64,000 nt of DNA from Streptosporangium oxazolinicum. GTDB lineage: Bacteria > Actinomycetota > Actinomycetes > Streptosporangiales > Streptosporangiaceae. Positions 33,690 through 41,443 of this stretch are shown here, in pieces (the stretch's first letter is position 1; each line of letters begins with the position of its first letter). Where the stretch lies: positions 434,001 to 498,000 of the forward strand of contig NZ_BAABAQ010000002.1 of NCBI RefSeq assembly GCF_039537505.1. The letters run 5' to 3'. Both the position numbers and the translations under genes were made by a program. The notes under the pieces were generated by a model. The model saw nothing but the letters and a program-made list of their open reading frames with translations. It was not told the DNA's origin and did not search any database.

Positions 33690-35735
33690 ATGGCGGAAAG
33701 AAAGGTGGCGGGCCGCTACCGGCTGCTCGAACACATCGGCGAGGGCGGCATGGGCATCGTCTGGCGCGCCCACGACGAGCTCCTCGACCGGGTGGTGGCC
33801 GTCAAGGAGGTCCGCCACCGGGGGGTCGACGAGGCCACCCGCACCGACCTGAACCGGCGCACCATCCGCGAGGCCAGGACCGCGGGGCGCCTCGACCACC
33901 CTTCCGTGGTCATCGTGCACGACGTGGTCGAGGAGGACGGACGGCCCTGGATCGTCATGCAGCTGGTCCGGTCCCGCTCGCTGGGTGAGATCGTCCGCTC
34001 GGGCGGGCCGCTCCCGCCCGAACGGGTCGCCTCGGTGGGACTGCACGTGCTGGGCGCGCTGCGGGCCGCGCACGCCGCGGGGGTGCTGCACCGCGACGTC
34101 AAGCCGGAGAACGTGCTGCTCGCCGACGACGGCCGGGTGGTGCTGACCGACTTCGGCATCGCCTCCATGACGCAGGAGACCGGCATCACCCGTACGGGCG
34201 CGATGGTGGGCACCCCCGCGTTCCTGCCTCCCGAGCGGTTGCACGGGCTGCCCGCCACCCCCGAGTCGGACCTGTGGTCGCTCGGGGCGACGCTGTACGC
34301 GGCCCTGGAGGGCCGTCCCCCGTTCGAGCGTGCCACGGCCGCCGCCACCATGATGGCGGTCCTGCACGGCGAGCCGAGCCCCATGGCCCACTCGGGTCCC
34401 CTGTCGATGGCGATCCTCGGTCTGATGGCCAGGGATCCCGCCGCCCGGATGGTCCCCGACCAGGCCGAGGCCCTGCTCGGCCGCGCCTCCTCCCCAGGCT
34501 CCCCCGGCTCCCCCGGTCCGGTCTCCGGGCGGACGGCGCGTCCCGGGCAGCGGGCGTACGGCTCCCCCGGGTTCCAGACCGACCCGCCGTTTCAGAACCC
34601 GCCGCCTCAGAACCCGGCGTTTCACGACACGCCACTTCAGAACCCGCCGTTTCAGGACACGCCGCTTCAGGACCCGGCGTTTCACGACCCGGCGCCTCAA
34701 AACCCACTGCTTCAGGACCCGGCGCGGGACGCGTGGCGGCCGGGGTACGGGGACCCCCTGGGCGGCCCCGGGCAGCCTCGCCACCCGGCCGCGCACACGC
34801 ACCCCGGACAGTCCCCGCACCCGGCCGGGCACACGCACCCCGAGCAGTCCCGTCCCCCGATGGGACACACGCGGCCGGAGCAGCTTCCGCACACGCACCC
34901 CGGGCAGTCCCCGTACGCGCACCACGAGCCGTACACGCACCCCGGGCAGCAGGCGTACGCGCAGGTCGGGCACGTCGGACACCCCGGACAGCAGGCGTAC
35001 GGCTCCGAGCCCCCGCCTCCCGGCTCCTGGCCGGGGCGGGAGCGACACACGGACACGGGGGCCGAGCCCGCGCGGCGGGCGAGGGCGGGGCGGCTGGCGC
35101 TCCTGGCCGGGGTGCCCGCGCTCGTGGTGACGGTCGGGATCGGCTCGTGGCTGGTCCTGCGGGATCAGGGCGCTCCGGCGGACACCGGTGACAACCGGGC
35201 CGACGTCACGGCCCCGATCACCGACCCCACCCCCACCACGCCGCCGGAGGCGACCCCCACCCCGGAGGCGACCCCGACTCCGCGTCCGTCCAGGACCGTC
35301 CCCAGGGGCTGGCGGCTGCACCGCGACCCGATGGGCTTCTCCGTCGCGGTGCCCGCGAACTGGCAGGTCAAGCGGTTCTCCGGCCGCGACAGAGTGGAGT
35401 TCCGCGCCCCCGGCACGGGCGGCGTCCTGTGGATCGAGTCGACCGACGACCCGGAGAAGGACCCGGTCAGGCACTGGGAGAAGGTGGAGCGGGCCGGGAC
35501 GGCCGACAACGTCTGGCCGGGCTACCGGCGGGTCGGCATCACCCCGCTGGTGTACCAGGGGGTGCCGGCCGCCGACTGGGAGTTCACCTACCTCAAGGAC
35601 GGGGTCCGCACCCGCGTCCTGGACCGGGGCTTCCGCACCCGCGCCGACAAACCGTACGCGATCTACTGGGAGAGCCCGGACTCCTCGCGGGCAGGCTCGT
35701 TCTTCGACGTGTTCACCAGGACCTTCCGGCCGTGA
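33690..35735 (+). CDS. Receptor-type Ser/Thr protein kinase with repeat linker (kinase B)
   Basis: The 681-residue protein is a paralogue of kinase A 45 bases downstream. Kinase domain residues 8-265: Lys39, Asp136 in HRDVKPENVL, Asp154 in DFG, loop RTGAMVGTPAFLPPER. The juxtamembrane linker carries pentapeptide repeats of the type FQ(N/D)PP or FHD(T/P)P at residues 295-345, then a His/Pro/Gln-rich part (HPGQSP, HTHPEQS, HPGQQAYA) at 364-441. TM helix about 470-490; ectodomain 540-681 like that of kinase A (GWRLHRDPMGFSVAVPANW, AADWEFTY, FFDVFTRTF). The stop overlaps the AraC start. Confidence 0.92.
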   Translation: MAERKVAGRYRLLEHIGEGGMGIVWRAHDELLDRVVAVKEVRHRGVDEATRTDLNRRTIREARTAGRLDHPSVVIVHDVVEEDGRPWIVMQLVRSRSLGEIVRSGGPLPPERVASVGLHVLGALRAAHAAGVLHRDVKPENVLLADDGRVVLTDFGIASMTQETGITRTGAMVGTPAFLPPERLHGLPATPESDLWSLGATLYAALEGRPPFERATAAATMMAVLHGEPSPMAHSGPLSMAILGLMARDPAARMVPDQAEALLGRASSPGSPGSPGPVSGRTARPGQRAYGSPGFQTDPPFQNPPPQNPAFHDTPLQNPPFQDTPLQDPAFHDPAPQNPLLQDPARDAWRPGYGDPLGGPGQPRHPAAHTHPGQSPHPAGHTHPEQSRPPMGHTRPEQLPHTHPGQSPYAHHEPYTHPGQQAYAQVGHVGHPGQQAYGSEPPPPGSWPGRERHTDTGAEPARRARAGRLALLAGVPALVVTVGIGSWLVLRDQGAPADTGDNRADVTAPITDPTPTTPPEATPTPEATPTPRPSRTVPRGWRLHRDPMGFSVAVPANWQVKRFSGRDRVEFRAPGTGGVLWIESTDDPEKDPVRHWEKVERAGTADNVWPGYRRVGITPLVYQGVPAADWEFTYLKDGVRTRVLDRGFRTRADKPYAIYWESPDSSRAGSFFDVFTRTFRP

Positions 35736-36565
35736 GCGATCTGGAGAGGGCGCGTTTCTGGCGTACCCCGGCCCTGCCGGGGGTGGACCTCCTCAAGGCC
35801 AGATACGTGACCCACCGCTTCCCGCCGCACGCGCACGAGGGGTACACGATCGCGATGATCCTGTCCGGGGTGGAGGAGTTCGCCTACCGGGGCTCCGTCC
35901 ACCGCGTGAGTGCGGGCGACCTGGCCATGCTCAACCCCCAGGAGGCCCACGACGGCCACGCGGGCGTCCCCGGCGGGTGGTCCTACCGGGTGCTGTACCC
36001 GTCGGTCGAGTTCGTCTCCGACATCGCCGACGAGCTGATGACCGGGCGCGGCACCCCCTGTTTCCCCGAGACCGTCGTCCACCACCCGCCCACCGTCGCG
36101 CTGCTGCGGGCCGCGCACGCCGCCGCGGAGAGGGGTGACGACCTCGCCTCCTCGACGCTGACCCGTACGGCCTTCGCCGCCCTGCTCGGCCGGTACGCCT
36201 CCCGCCGTCCCACGGGCGCGCCGCGCTGGGACAACGACCCGGCGGTGCGGCGCGCCCGGGAGATCCTGCACGAGCGGCTCGTCGACCCGCCCACGATCGA
36301 GGACCTGGCGCGGGCGGTGGACATGGGCCCCTTCGCCCTGATCCGGGCTTTCAAGGCGGCCACCGGGCTGCCTCCGCACGCCTACCTGAACACGCTGCGG
36401 ATCATCCGGGCCCGGCGGCTGCTCCAGGCCGGCACGCCTCCCGCGCAGGTCGCCGGGGACGTGGGCTTCACCGACCAGGCCCACCTGAACAGGCACTTCA
36501 AGCGGACGGTGGGCGTGCCACCGGCCGCGTACCAGCGCGCAGGAACGTACAAGACCGGGACCTGA
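35732..36565 (+). CDS. AraC family transcriptional regulator
   Basis: The 277-residue protein has a cupin-type sensing domain (residues 1-150, with HRFPPHAHEGYTIAMILSG and GDLAMLNPQEAHDGH) and a C-terminal AraC/XylS double helix-turn-helix (about 175-268: TIEDLARAVDMGPFALIRAF, AYLNTLRIIRARRLL, VAGDVGFTDQAHLNRHFKR). The GTG start 35732 overlaps the kinase B stop (GTGA), so the real gene begins there and not further upstream. It is followed 23 bases later by azlC, the likely target. Cupin AraC proteins next to azlCD are common in bacteria. Confidence 0.9.
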   Translation: MSDLERARFWRTPALPGVDLLKARYVTHRFPPHAHEGYTIAMILSGVEEFAYRGSVHRVSAGDLAMLNPQEAHDGHAGVPGGWSYRVLYPSVEFVSDIADELMTGRGTPCFPETVVHHPPTVALLRAAHAAAERGDDLASSTLTRTAFAALLGRYASRRPTGAPRWDNDPAVRRAREILHERLVDPPTIEDLARAVDMGPFALIRAFKAATGLPPHAYLNTLRIIRARRLLQAGTPPAQVAGDVGFTDQAHLNRHFKRTVGVPPAAYQRAGTYKTGT

Positions 36566-36588
36566 GACCGTACCTAGGCTCACTCCCC

Positions 36589-37269
36589 ATGGAAACAACC
36601 ACTGGCTCCTCCGCGATCAGGGACGGGCTGGGTGTGGGGATCGCCGTCGGGCTGTCGGGGGTGGCCTTCGGCGCCGCGGCGGTCACCGCGGGGCTCAGCG
36701 TCGCGCAGGCGTGCGTGCTGAGCCTGTTCGCCTTCACCGGCGCCTCGCAGTTCGCCCTGGTCGGCGTCGTCGCGGGCGGCGGCAACCTGGTCGCGGGCAC
36801 GGCCGGCGCGATGCTGCTGGGCGCCCGCAACAGCCTGTACGGCCTTCGCATGGCCGGGGTGCTCGACATCCGGGGGTGGCGCAGGCCGCTGACGGCCCAG
36901 GGGGTGATCGACGAGACGACGGCGGTCGCCCTGGCCCAGCCGGACGAGGAGTCGGCCAGGACCGCGTTCCTGGTCACCTTCGCCACCCTCTACGTGACCT
37001 GGAACGCCACCACCCTGGCCGGCGCGCTGGGCACCTCCTGGGTGGCCGACCCCTCGGTGTTCGGCCTGGACGCGGTCGGCCCCGCGACGTTCCTCGCCAT
37101 CCTGTGGCCCCGGCTCACCGGGAGCGGGGCCGAGGCCCGCGCGCTGCGCCTGATCGCGGGTGGCGGCGCGGCGGTCGCGCTGGCCGCGACCCCGTTCACC
37201 CCGCCGGGCGTGCCCGTGCTGCTCGCGTCCGTGGCCGTGCTCGCGGTGATCCTGAGGAGGCCGAAGTGA
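36589..37269 (+). CDS. azlC: Branched-chain amino acid exporter large subunit, AzlC family
   Basis: The 226-residue protein has about seven hydrophobic segments. AzlC motifs are visible: GLSVAQACVLSLFAFTGASQFALVG and LLGARNSLYGLRMAG, then LTAQGVIDETTAVALAQ. With AzlD it forms the AzlCD (LIV-E) exporter of branched-chain amino acids or analogues. ATG 36589; its TGA overlaps the azlD GTG by three bases, confirming the pair. Confidence 0.92.
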   Translation: METTTGSSAIRDGLGVGIAVGLSGVAFGAAAVTAGLSVAQACVLSLFAFTGASQFALVGVVAGGGNLVAGTAGAMLLGARNSLYGLRMAGVLDIRGWRRPLTAQGVIDETTAVALAQPDEESARTAFLVTFATLYVTWNATTLAGALGTSWVADPSVFGLDAVGPATFLAILWPRLTGSGAEARALRLIAGGGAAVALAATPFTPPGVPVLLASVAVLAVILRRPK

Positions 37270-37577
37270 CCGTCTGGTGGGCCGTCGTCGCCACCTGCGC
37301 CGCCTGTTACGCGCTGAAGCTCGCCGGGTTGTCGGCGCCGCGCCGCGTCCTCGACCACCCCGGGGTGCAGCGTTTCGCGACGCTGGTCCCGGTGGCCCTG
37401 CTGGCGGCGTTGATCGCGGTGCAGACCTTCGGTGAGGGGCAGGGGCTGCACCTCGACTGGCCGCGTACCGCGGGGCTGGGGGCCGCCGTCGTGGCACTGC
37501 TGCTGCGCGCCCCGTTCCTGGTGGTCCTCGCGGCGGCGGCCGTCGTCACCGCCGCGCTGCGCCACCTCCTGAGCTGA
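37266..37577 (+). CDS. azlD: Branched-chain amino acid exporter small subunit, AzlD family
   Basis: The 103-residue membrane protein starts at GTG 37266, overlapping the azlC stop. It has the AzlD pattern: helix 1 VVATCAACYALKLAGL, the short polar loop RRVLDHPGVQRFATLVPVAL, then helices to the end AAAVVTAALRHLLS. It needs AzlC to act. The larger in-frame reading from 36711 is the azlC shadow and should not be used as the start. Confidence 0.88.
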   Translation: MTVWWAVVATCAACYALKLAGLSAPRRVLDHPGVQRFATLVPVALLAALIAVQTFGEGQGLHLDWPRTAGLGAAVVALLLRAPFLVVLAAAAVVTAALRHLLS

Positions 37578-37704
37578 GACCGCCCTCCGCCCCGGGGGCG
37601 TCACGCCCCGAGCCGAGGTCGTCACGTCCCGGACCGAAAGCGTCACCTCCCGGACCGATGCCGCCACGCCCCGGGCCGGGATCGTCGCGGGCCGGGCCGG
37701 GGTG
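37578..37704. repeat. Degenerate tandem repeat and small hairpin behind azlD
   Basis: After azlD the sequence holds four to five imperfect copies of a unit about 20-24 bases long, of the kind GCGTCACGTCCCGGACCGA, at about 37597-37700. Within it GGGGCG-TCA-CGCCCC at 37595-37609 can form a hairpin and may end the azlCD transcript. No gene is seen. Confidence 0.45.
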
Positions 37705-37992
37705 TCAGTGCCGCGCCGCGCTCCGGGCCGGGCCGGGGTCGTCGTCCCGCGTCGCGTCCGGGGCCTCACCTCGGTCGCCCGTGCCGCGCGGGAACCGTAC
37801 GCGGAAGGTGGCGCCGACGCCGGGACGGGAGGTCACCGTGGCGTCGCCGCCGTGCGCGGCGGCGACGGCGGCGACGATGGACAGCCCGAGGCCCGCACCC
37901 CCCTGGCGGGCGCCGTCGCGGGGGTGACCGGCCCGGTGGAAACGCTCGAAGACCAGGGCGCCCTGCTCCTCGGTGAGGCCCGGCCCCTCGTC
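37705..37992 (-). pseudogene. C-terminal fragment of a sensor histidine kinase (HATPase domain)
   Basis: Read on the minus strand, this fragment has the end of a GHKL ATPase domain: DEGPGL (N/G1-box remnant, 37975-37992), ALVFERFHRAG (F box), GGAGLGLSIVAAVAAAHGG (G2 box) and SRPGVGATFRVRFP, ending at TGA 37705-37707. Upstream the frame stays open to a TAG at 38170-38172, but it is composition-biased, lacks ATG/GTG starts, and has no H box, dimerisation or sensor domain. The remaining 95 or so codons are well kept. It is therefore a recent deletion remnant; no response regulator gene is adjacent. Confidence 0.72.
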
Positions 37993-38212
37993 GGCCGTCT
38001 CCCCCTCGGGAGGCGGCCGTCCCGCGTCCGGCCCCCCGGAAAAGCACGGGGAGAAGCCAGGAGAAGCCGGGAGAAGGAGCGCGGCTCCCCTCGGGGAAGG
38101 AGACGGTCCGCTCCCCGGAGGAGCCCCCGGTTCACACCGGCGGCGGGCGACAGCGGCCGGGGCCGGTTCCTACGGTGGGACGGACCGATCGACCGGCCAG
38201 CGAGGAGTGCCC
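37993..38212. other. Non-coding spacer upstream of cyclase gene
   Basis: This spacer is low-complexity G/A-rich on the plus strand. It represents the lost upstream part of the histidine kinase fragment and the leader of the cyclase gene. The ribosome site GAGGAG at 38202-38206 belongs to the cyclase. Nothing else is supported. Confidence 0.4.
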
Positions 38213-38551
38213 GTGCCCGACCAGATCCTGATCGTCGCCCGCCTCACCCCCGGCGGTTCCGGCGAGGTCTCCCGCCTCTTCGGCGAGTCCGACGCCGGCG
38301 AACTGCCCCGCGCGCTCGGGGTGACGCGCCGCGACCTGTTCCTCTACCGGGACCTCTACCTCCACCGCGTCGAGTTCGAGGGCTCCGCCGCCGAGGCGAT
38401 GGCCGCGGCCCGCGAACGTGAGGACTTCCTGCGACTGAGCCGGGACCTCGAACCGCACGTCAGTCCGTACGACCCGGACACCTGGCGCGGCCCCGCCGAC
38501 GCGATGGCGCGGCGGTTCTACCACTGGACCCCCGAGGAGCGCACCCTGTGA
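38213..38551 (+). CDS. TcmI/polyketide-cyclase family protein
   Basis: The 112-residue protein matches the aromatic polyketide cyclase (TcmI-like, ferredoxin-fold) family: QILIVARLTPGGSGEVSRLF, the ESDAGELPRALGVTRR segment, LFLYRDLYLHRVEF, and PYDPDTWRGPADAMARRFYHW near the end. In type II polyketide clusters such proteins close rings of aromatic chains; no ketosynthase, ACP or tailoring gene is in this window. GTG 38213 is chosen because GAGGAG lies seven bases upstream and it gives the family N-terminus; GTG 38207 is possible. Confidence 0.82.
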   Translation: MPDQILIVARLTPGGSGEVSRLFGESDAGELPRALGVTRRDLFLYRDLYLHRVEFEGSAAEAMAAAREREDFLRLSRDLEPHVSPYDPDTWRGPADAMARRFYHWTPEERTL

Positions 38552-38897
38552 CGACTGCCACACCGGCCGTCGACGACGGAGTTCCCGGTCGGCCGATGTG
38601 CGGGTCGGCTCCGGGTTCGCCCGGGGCGACGCGACATCGCCGGACCACGACTCGATGATCGCGAAACCGGTCGTCTGGTCGCCCACCCGGGAGGAGGCCG
38701 TCGCCGAAGGCCGACCGCGCGCTCGCCGGGGTGGTCACCACCGTCCCGCTGCCGCGCCCTGCCCGCACGATCGCGGTTCGCGGCGGGTGGGCACGGCACC
38801 GCACTCGTGGACGCCCTCAGGGGCGAGCAGGGACGTATACGCTGGTCTGCGTAAACTTTTCTGAATGCTGACGTAAATCCGGGGTACTCGCCACCTC
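38552..38897. other. Decayed interval before kinase C
   Basis: No intact gene is seen. The middle (38598-38760) carries a carboxylase-like fragment listed separately. The right end (38840-38895) is AT-richer and should hold the kinase C promoter; no clear -35/-10 pair stands out. Confidence 0.45.
38598..38760 (+). pseudogene. Probable biotin-carboxylase (acyl-CoA carboxylase alpha) fragment
   Basis: The frame starting at 38598 reads RVGSGFARGDATSPDHDSM, then IAKPVVWSPTREEAV. This resembles the C-terminal biotin-carboxylase segment of acyl-CoA carboxylase alpha subunits, normally of the form VRVDSGVxxGxxVSxxYDPMLAKVIAWxPTREEA. A shift into another frame at about 38705 gives KADRALAGVVTT, which would continue that family's RALAxxxVxGVxTN region. 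Neither frame continues. It looks like a small frameshifted remnant. Similarity was judged by eye only. Confidence 0.4.
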
Positions 38898-40517
38898 ATG
38901 ACCGATTCTCAGGGGATCATCGGAGCCCGCTACCGCCTGCTCGAACGCATCGGCCGAGGAGGCATGGGAACGGTCTGGCGAGCGCGTGACGAGGTCCTGG
39001 GCCGCGAGGTGGCGGTCAAGGAGGTCATCCCCTCCCCCGACCTCACAGAGCCCGAGCGCGAGGTCTTCACCGTACGGACCCTCAGGGAGGCCCGCGCCGC
39101 CGGGCGGATCGGCCACCCCGGGGTGGCGACGGTCTACGACGTGATCGAGGAGCACGGGCGTCCCTGGATCGTCATGCAGCTCGTCGACTCCCGCACGCTC
39201 GGAGCGGTGGTCAGGGAGGACGGGCCGCTGCCGCCGATGCGGGTGGCGCGGATCGGCCTGGAGGTGCTGGGCGCGCTGCTCGCCGCCCACCAGGCGGGCG
39301 TCCTGCACCGCGACGTGAAGCCGGACAACGTGCTGCTCTCCAGGGACGGGCGGGCCGTGCTCACCGACTTCGGCATCGCCGTCCTGGAGGGCGACTCGTC
39401 GATCACCAGGACCGGCTCGCTCATCGGCACCCCGGCGTTCATCGCGCCGGAGCGGGCGAGCGGCGGACCGGCCGAGTTCGCCTCCGACCTGTGGTCGCTC
39501 GGCGTGACGCTCCACGTGGCGGTCGAGGGACGTTCCCCCTTCGAGCGGGCCCACCCGCTGGCGACGCTCAGCGCCGTCATGCACCAGGAGCCGTCACCGA
39601 TGCGGTTCGCCGGACCGCTCGCCCCGGTGATCTTCGGCCTGCTCCGCAAGGACCCCGCGGAGCGCATGTCCGCCCGCGAGGTGCAGATCCACCTGACCTC
39701 GCTGGTGAACGGCACCGCTCCGCAGCCGACCATGCCCATCGAGCTGCCCGTCGAGCCGCTGGCCGGGCCGTCCACCGGGCCGTCCACGGCGATTCCCGTG
39801 GTGGCGGCGGTCCCGGGCCCGGACGGCGCCCCCACCACCCCGGCCGGGGCCATGCCACCGCCCATGTCGCCCATGTCGCCCATGTCGCCCATGTCGCCCA
39901 TGTCCTCAGAACTCCCCGGACCCGAGCCGGTTCCGGCCTTCGCCCCCCGGAGGAGGCGGCGCCCGGCGATGGCCGCCGTGGTCGCGGCGGCCATCGCCAT
40001 CGCCGCGACCGCGGGAGGGATGGCGTGGGTCGCCGTCAACTCCTCGCCCCAGGGCCCCCAGGAGCCGCCGACCTCGTCGAGCGTGGCGCCCGTCGACGAG
40101 AAGAAGCCCTCGAAGGAGCCCGAGCAGGCGAAGGTGCCCGCGCGGGACGACGGGGGCGAGACCTCCGGCCGCCCGGCCCCCGAGAGGGCGGGGAACGGCG
40201 ACCCCGCGCCGCGGGACAGGCCGTCGGACAAGCCGACGGGCGAACCGTCGGAGAAGCCCTCGGGCAAACCGTCACAGAACCCCTCCGCGGAGCCCGAGGA
40301 GGACCCCGCCGACCCGGGGCAGGACGAGCAGGAGAGCCCGGAGGAGGGGACCGACGAGGGCTCGGGCCAGAACGACGCGCCGGGCGAGGGCCAGCAGGGC
40401 GACTCACCCGACCAGGTCGACCCCAACGCCGGGACGGCCGCGCTGGAGACGGGCACCGGGGGCGAGGCAGGGAGAGCCGGGGCGACCGGCGAGGTGCAGG
40501 GCGGCGGACAGCGTTAG
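38898..40517 (+). CDS. Receptor-type Ser/Thr protein kinase with disordered ectodomain (kinase C)
   Basis: The 539-residue protein has a kinase domain at residues 10-270 (GRGGMGTVWRA, VAVKEV, HRDVKPDNVLL, DFGIAVLEGD, loop SITRTGSLIGTPAFIAPER). A linker with five or so copies of PMS (9-base DNA repeats at 39862-39903) leads to a TM helix at about 357-379. The outside part is about 155 residues of Pro/Glu/Ser/Lys-rich sequence with SDKPTGEPSEKPSGKPS-type repeats and no folded domain, unlike kinases A and B. ATG 38898. Its TAG overlaps the pseudouridine synthase stop tail to tail. Confidence 0.92.
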   Translation: MTDSQGIIGARYRLLERIGRGGMGTVWRARDEVLGREVAVKEVIPSPDLTEPEREVFTVRTLREARAAGRIGHPGVATVYDVIEEHGRPWIVMQLVDSRTLGAVVREDGPLPPMRVARIGLEVLGALLAAHQAGVLHRDVKPDNVLLSRDGRAVLTDFGIAVLEGDSSITRTGSLIGTPAFIAPERASGGPAEFASDLWSLGVTLHVAVEGRSPFERAHPLATLSAVMHQEPSPMRFAGPLAPVIFGLLRKDPAERMSAREVQIHLTSLVNGTAPQPTMPIELPVEPLAGPSTGPSTAIPVVAAVPGPDGAPTTPAGAMPPPMSPMSPMSPMSPMSSELPGPEPVPAFAPRRRRRPAMAAVVAAAIAIAATAGGMAWVAVNSSPQGPQEPPTSSSVAPVDEKKPSKEPEQAKVPARDDGGETSGRPAPERAGNGDPAPRDRPSDKPTGEPSEKPSGKPSQNPSAEPEEDPADPGQDEQESPEEGTDEGSGQNDAPGEGQQGDSPDQVDPNAGTAALETGTGGEAGRAGATGEVQGGGQR

Positions 40518-41443
40518 GACTCGGCGGCGACGATCTTCAGGGCGTTGGCCAGATCGTCGGGGTAGGCGGTGCTGAAGGAGACCCACTCGCCGGTGGAGGG
40601 GTGCTCGAAGGCCAGGGAGACCGCGTGCAGCCACTGCCGGCTCACTCCCAGGCGCGCGGCCAGGGTGGGGTCGGCCCCGTACAGCATGTCGCCGACACAC
40701 GGGTGGCGCAGCGCCGACATGTGGACCCGGATCTGGTGGGTGCGGCCCGTCTCCAGCTTGATGTCCAGCAGCGACGCCGCGCGGAACGCCTCGATCGTGT
40801 CGTAGTGGGTGATCGAGTCCTTGCCCCCGGCCACGACCGCCCAGCGGCCGTCTCCGACGGGATGGCGGTCGATCGGCGCGTCCACGGTGCCGCGGTGCGG
40901 GTCGGGGTGGCCCTGGACCAGCGCGTGGTAGCGCTTGTCGACCGTACGCTCCTTGAAGGCCCGCTTGAGGTGGGAGTAGGCGTGCTCGCTCTTGGCGACG
41001 ACCATCGCGCCGGTGGTGTTGGCGTCCAGGCGGTGCACGATGCCCTGGCGCTCGGCCGCGCCGCTGGTGGCCACCCGGTGGCCGGTGCCCAGCAGGCCGC
41101 CGATCACGGTGGGCCCGGTCCAGCCGGTGGTCGGGTGGGCGGCCACGCCGATGGGCTTGTTGACGACGACGATGTCGTCGTCCTCGTACACGATGTGCAT
41201 GCCGGGCACCGGCTCGGCCACCGGCATCGGGGCGGTGGGCGGCGGCGGGAGGACGACCTCCAGCCAGGCGCCACCGTGGACGCGGTCGGATTTGATCGCG
41301 GTCGAGCCGTCCACCAGCACGTCACCGGCGACGATCAACTCGGCCGCGCGCGTGCGGGAGAGGCCGAACAGGCGTGACAGGGCGGCGTCGAGGCGCTCGC
41401 CCTCCAGCCCGTCGGGGACGGGGAGGCTCCGCCGGTCAGCCAT
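40514..41443 (-). CDS. rluD: RluA/RluD family ribosomal large subunit pseudouridine synthase
   Basis: The 309-residue enzyme has an N-terminal S4 RNA-binding domain (LDAALSRLFGLSRTRAAELI) and the pseudouridine synthase domain with the catalytic Asp in IVHRLDANTTGAMVVAK; RTHQIRVHMSALRHPCVGD is also conserved. Family members modify helix 69 or other 23S sites. The exact site cannot be read from sequence. It overlaps the lspA stop by eight bases, the common lspA-rluD arrangement. Confidence 0.92.
   Translation of the reverse strand: MADRRSLPVPDGLEGERLDAALSRLFGLSRTRAAELIVAGDVLVDGSTAIKSDRVHGGAWLEVVLPPPPTAPMPVAEPVPGMHIVYEDDDIVVVNKPIGVAAHPTTGWTGPTVIGGLLGTGHRVATSGAAERQGIVHRLDANTTGAMVVAKSEHAYSHLKRAFKERTVDKRYHALVQGHPDPHRGTVDAPIDRHPVGDGRWAVVAGGKDSITHYDTIEAFRAASLLDIKLETGRTHQIRVHMSALRHPCVGDMLYGADPTLAARLGVSRQWLHAVSLAFEHPSTGEWVSFSTAYPDDLANALKIVAAES

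Noticed and set aside
31083..35735. Kinases A/B as PknB-type PASTA kinases
   Set aside because: No PASTA repeats; the outer domain is of another kind.
37578..37704. Tandem repeat as mobile-element end
   Set aside because: No inverted terminal repeats, target duplication or transposase nearby; the copies are degenerate.
39862..39905. CRISPR-like short repeat
   Set aside because: Nine-base units without spacers, in frame inside a kinase gene; no CRISPR array anywhere in the window.
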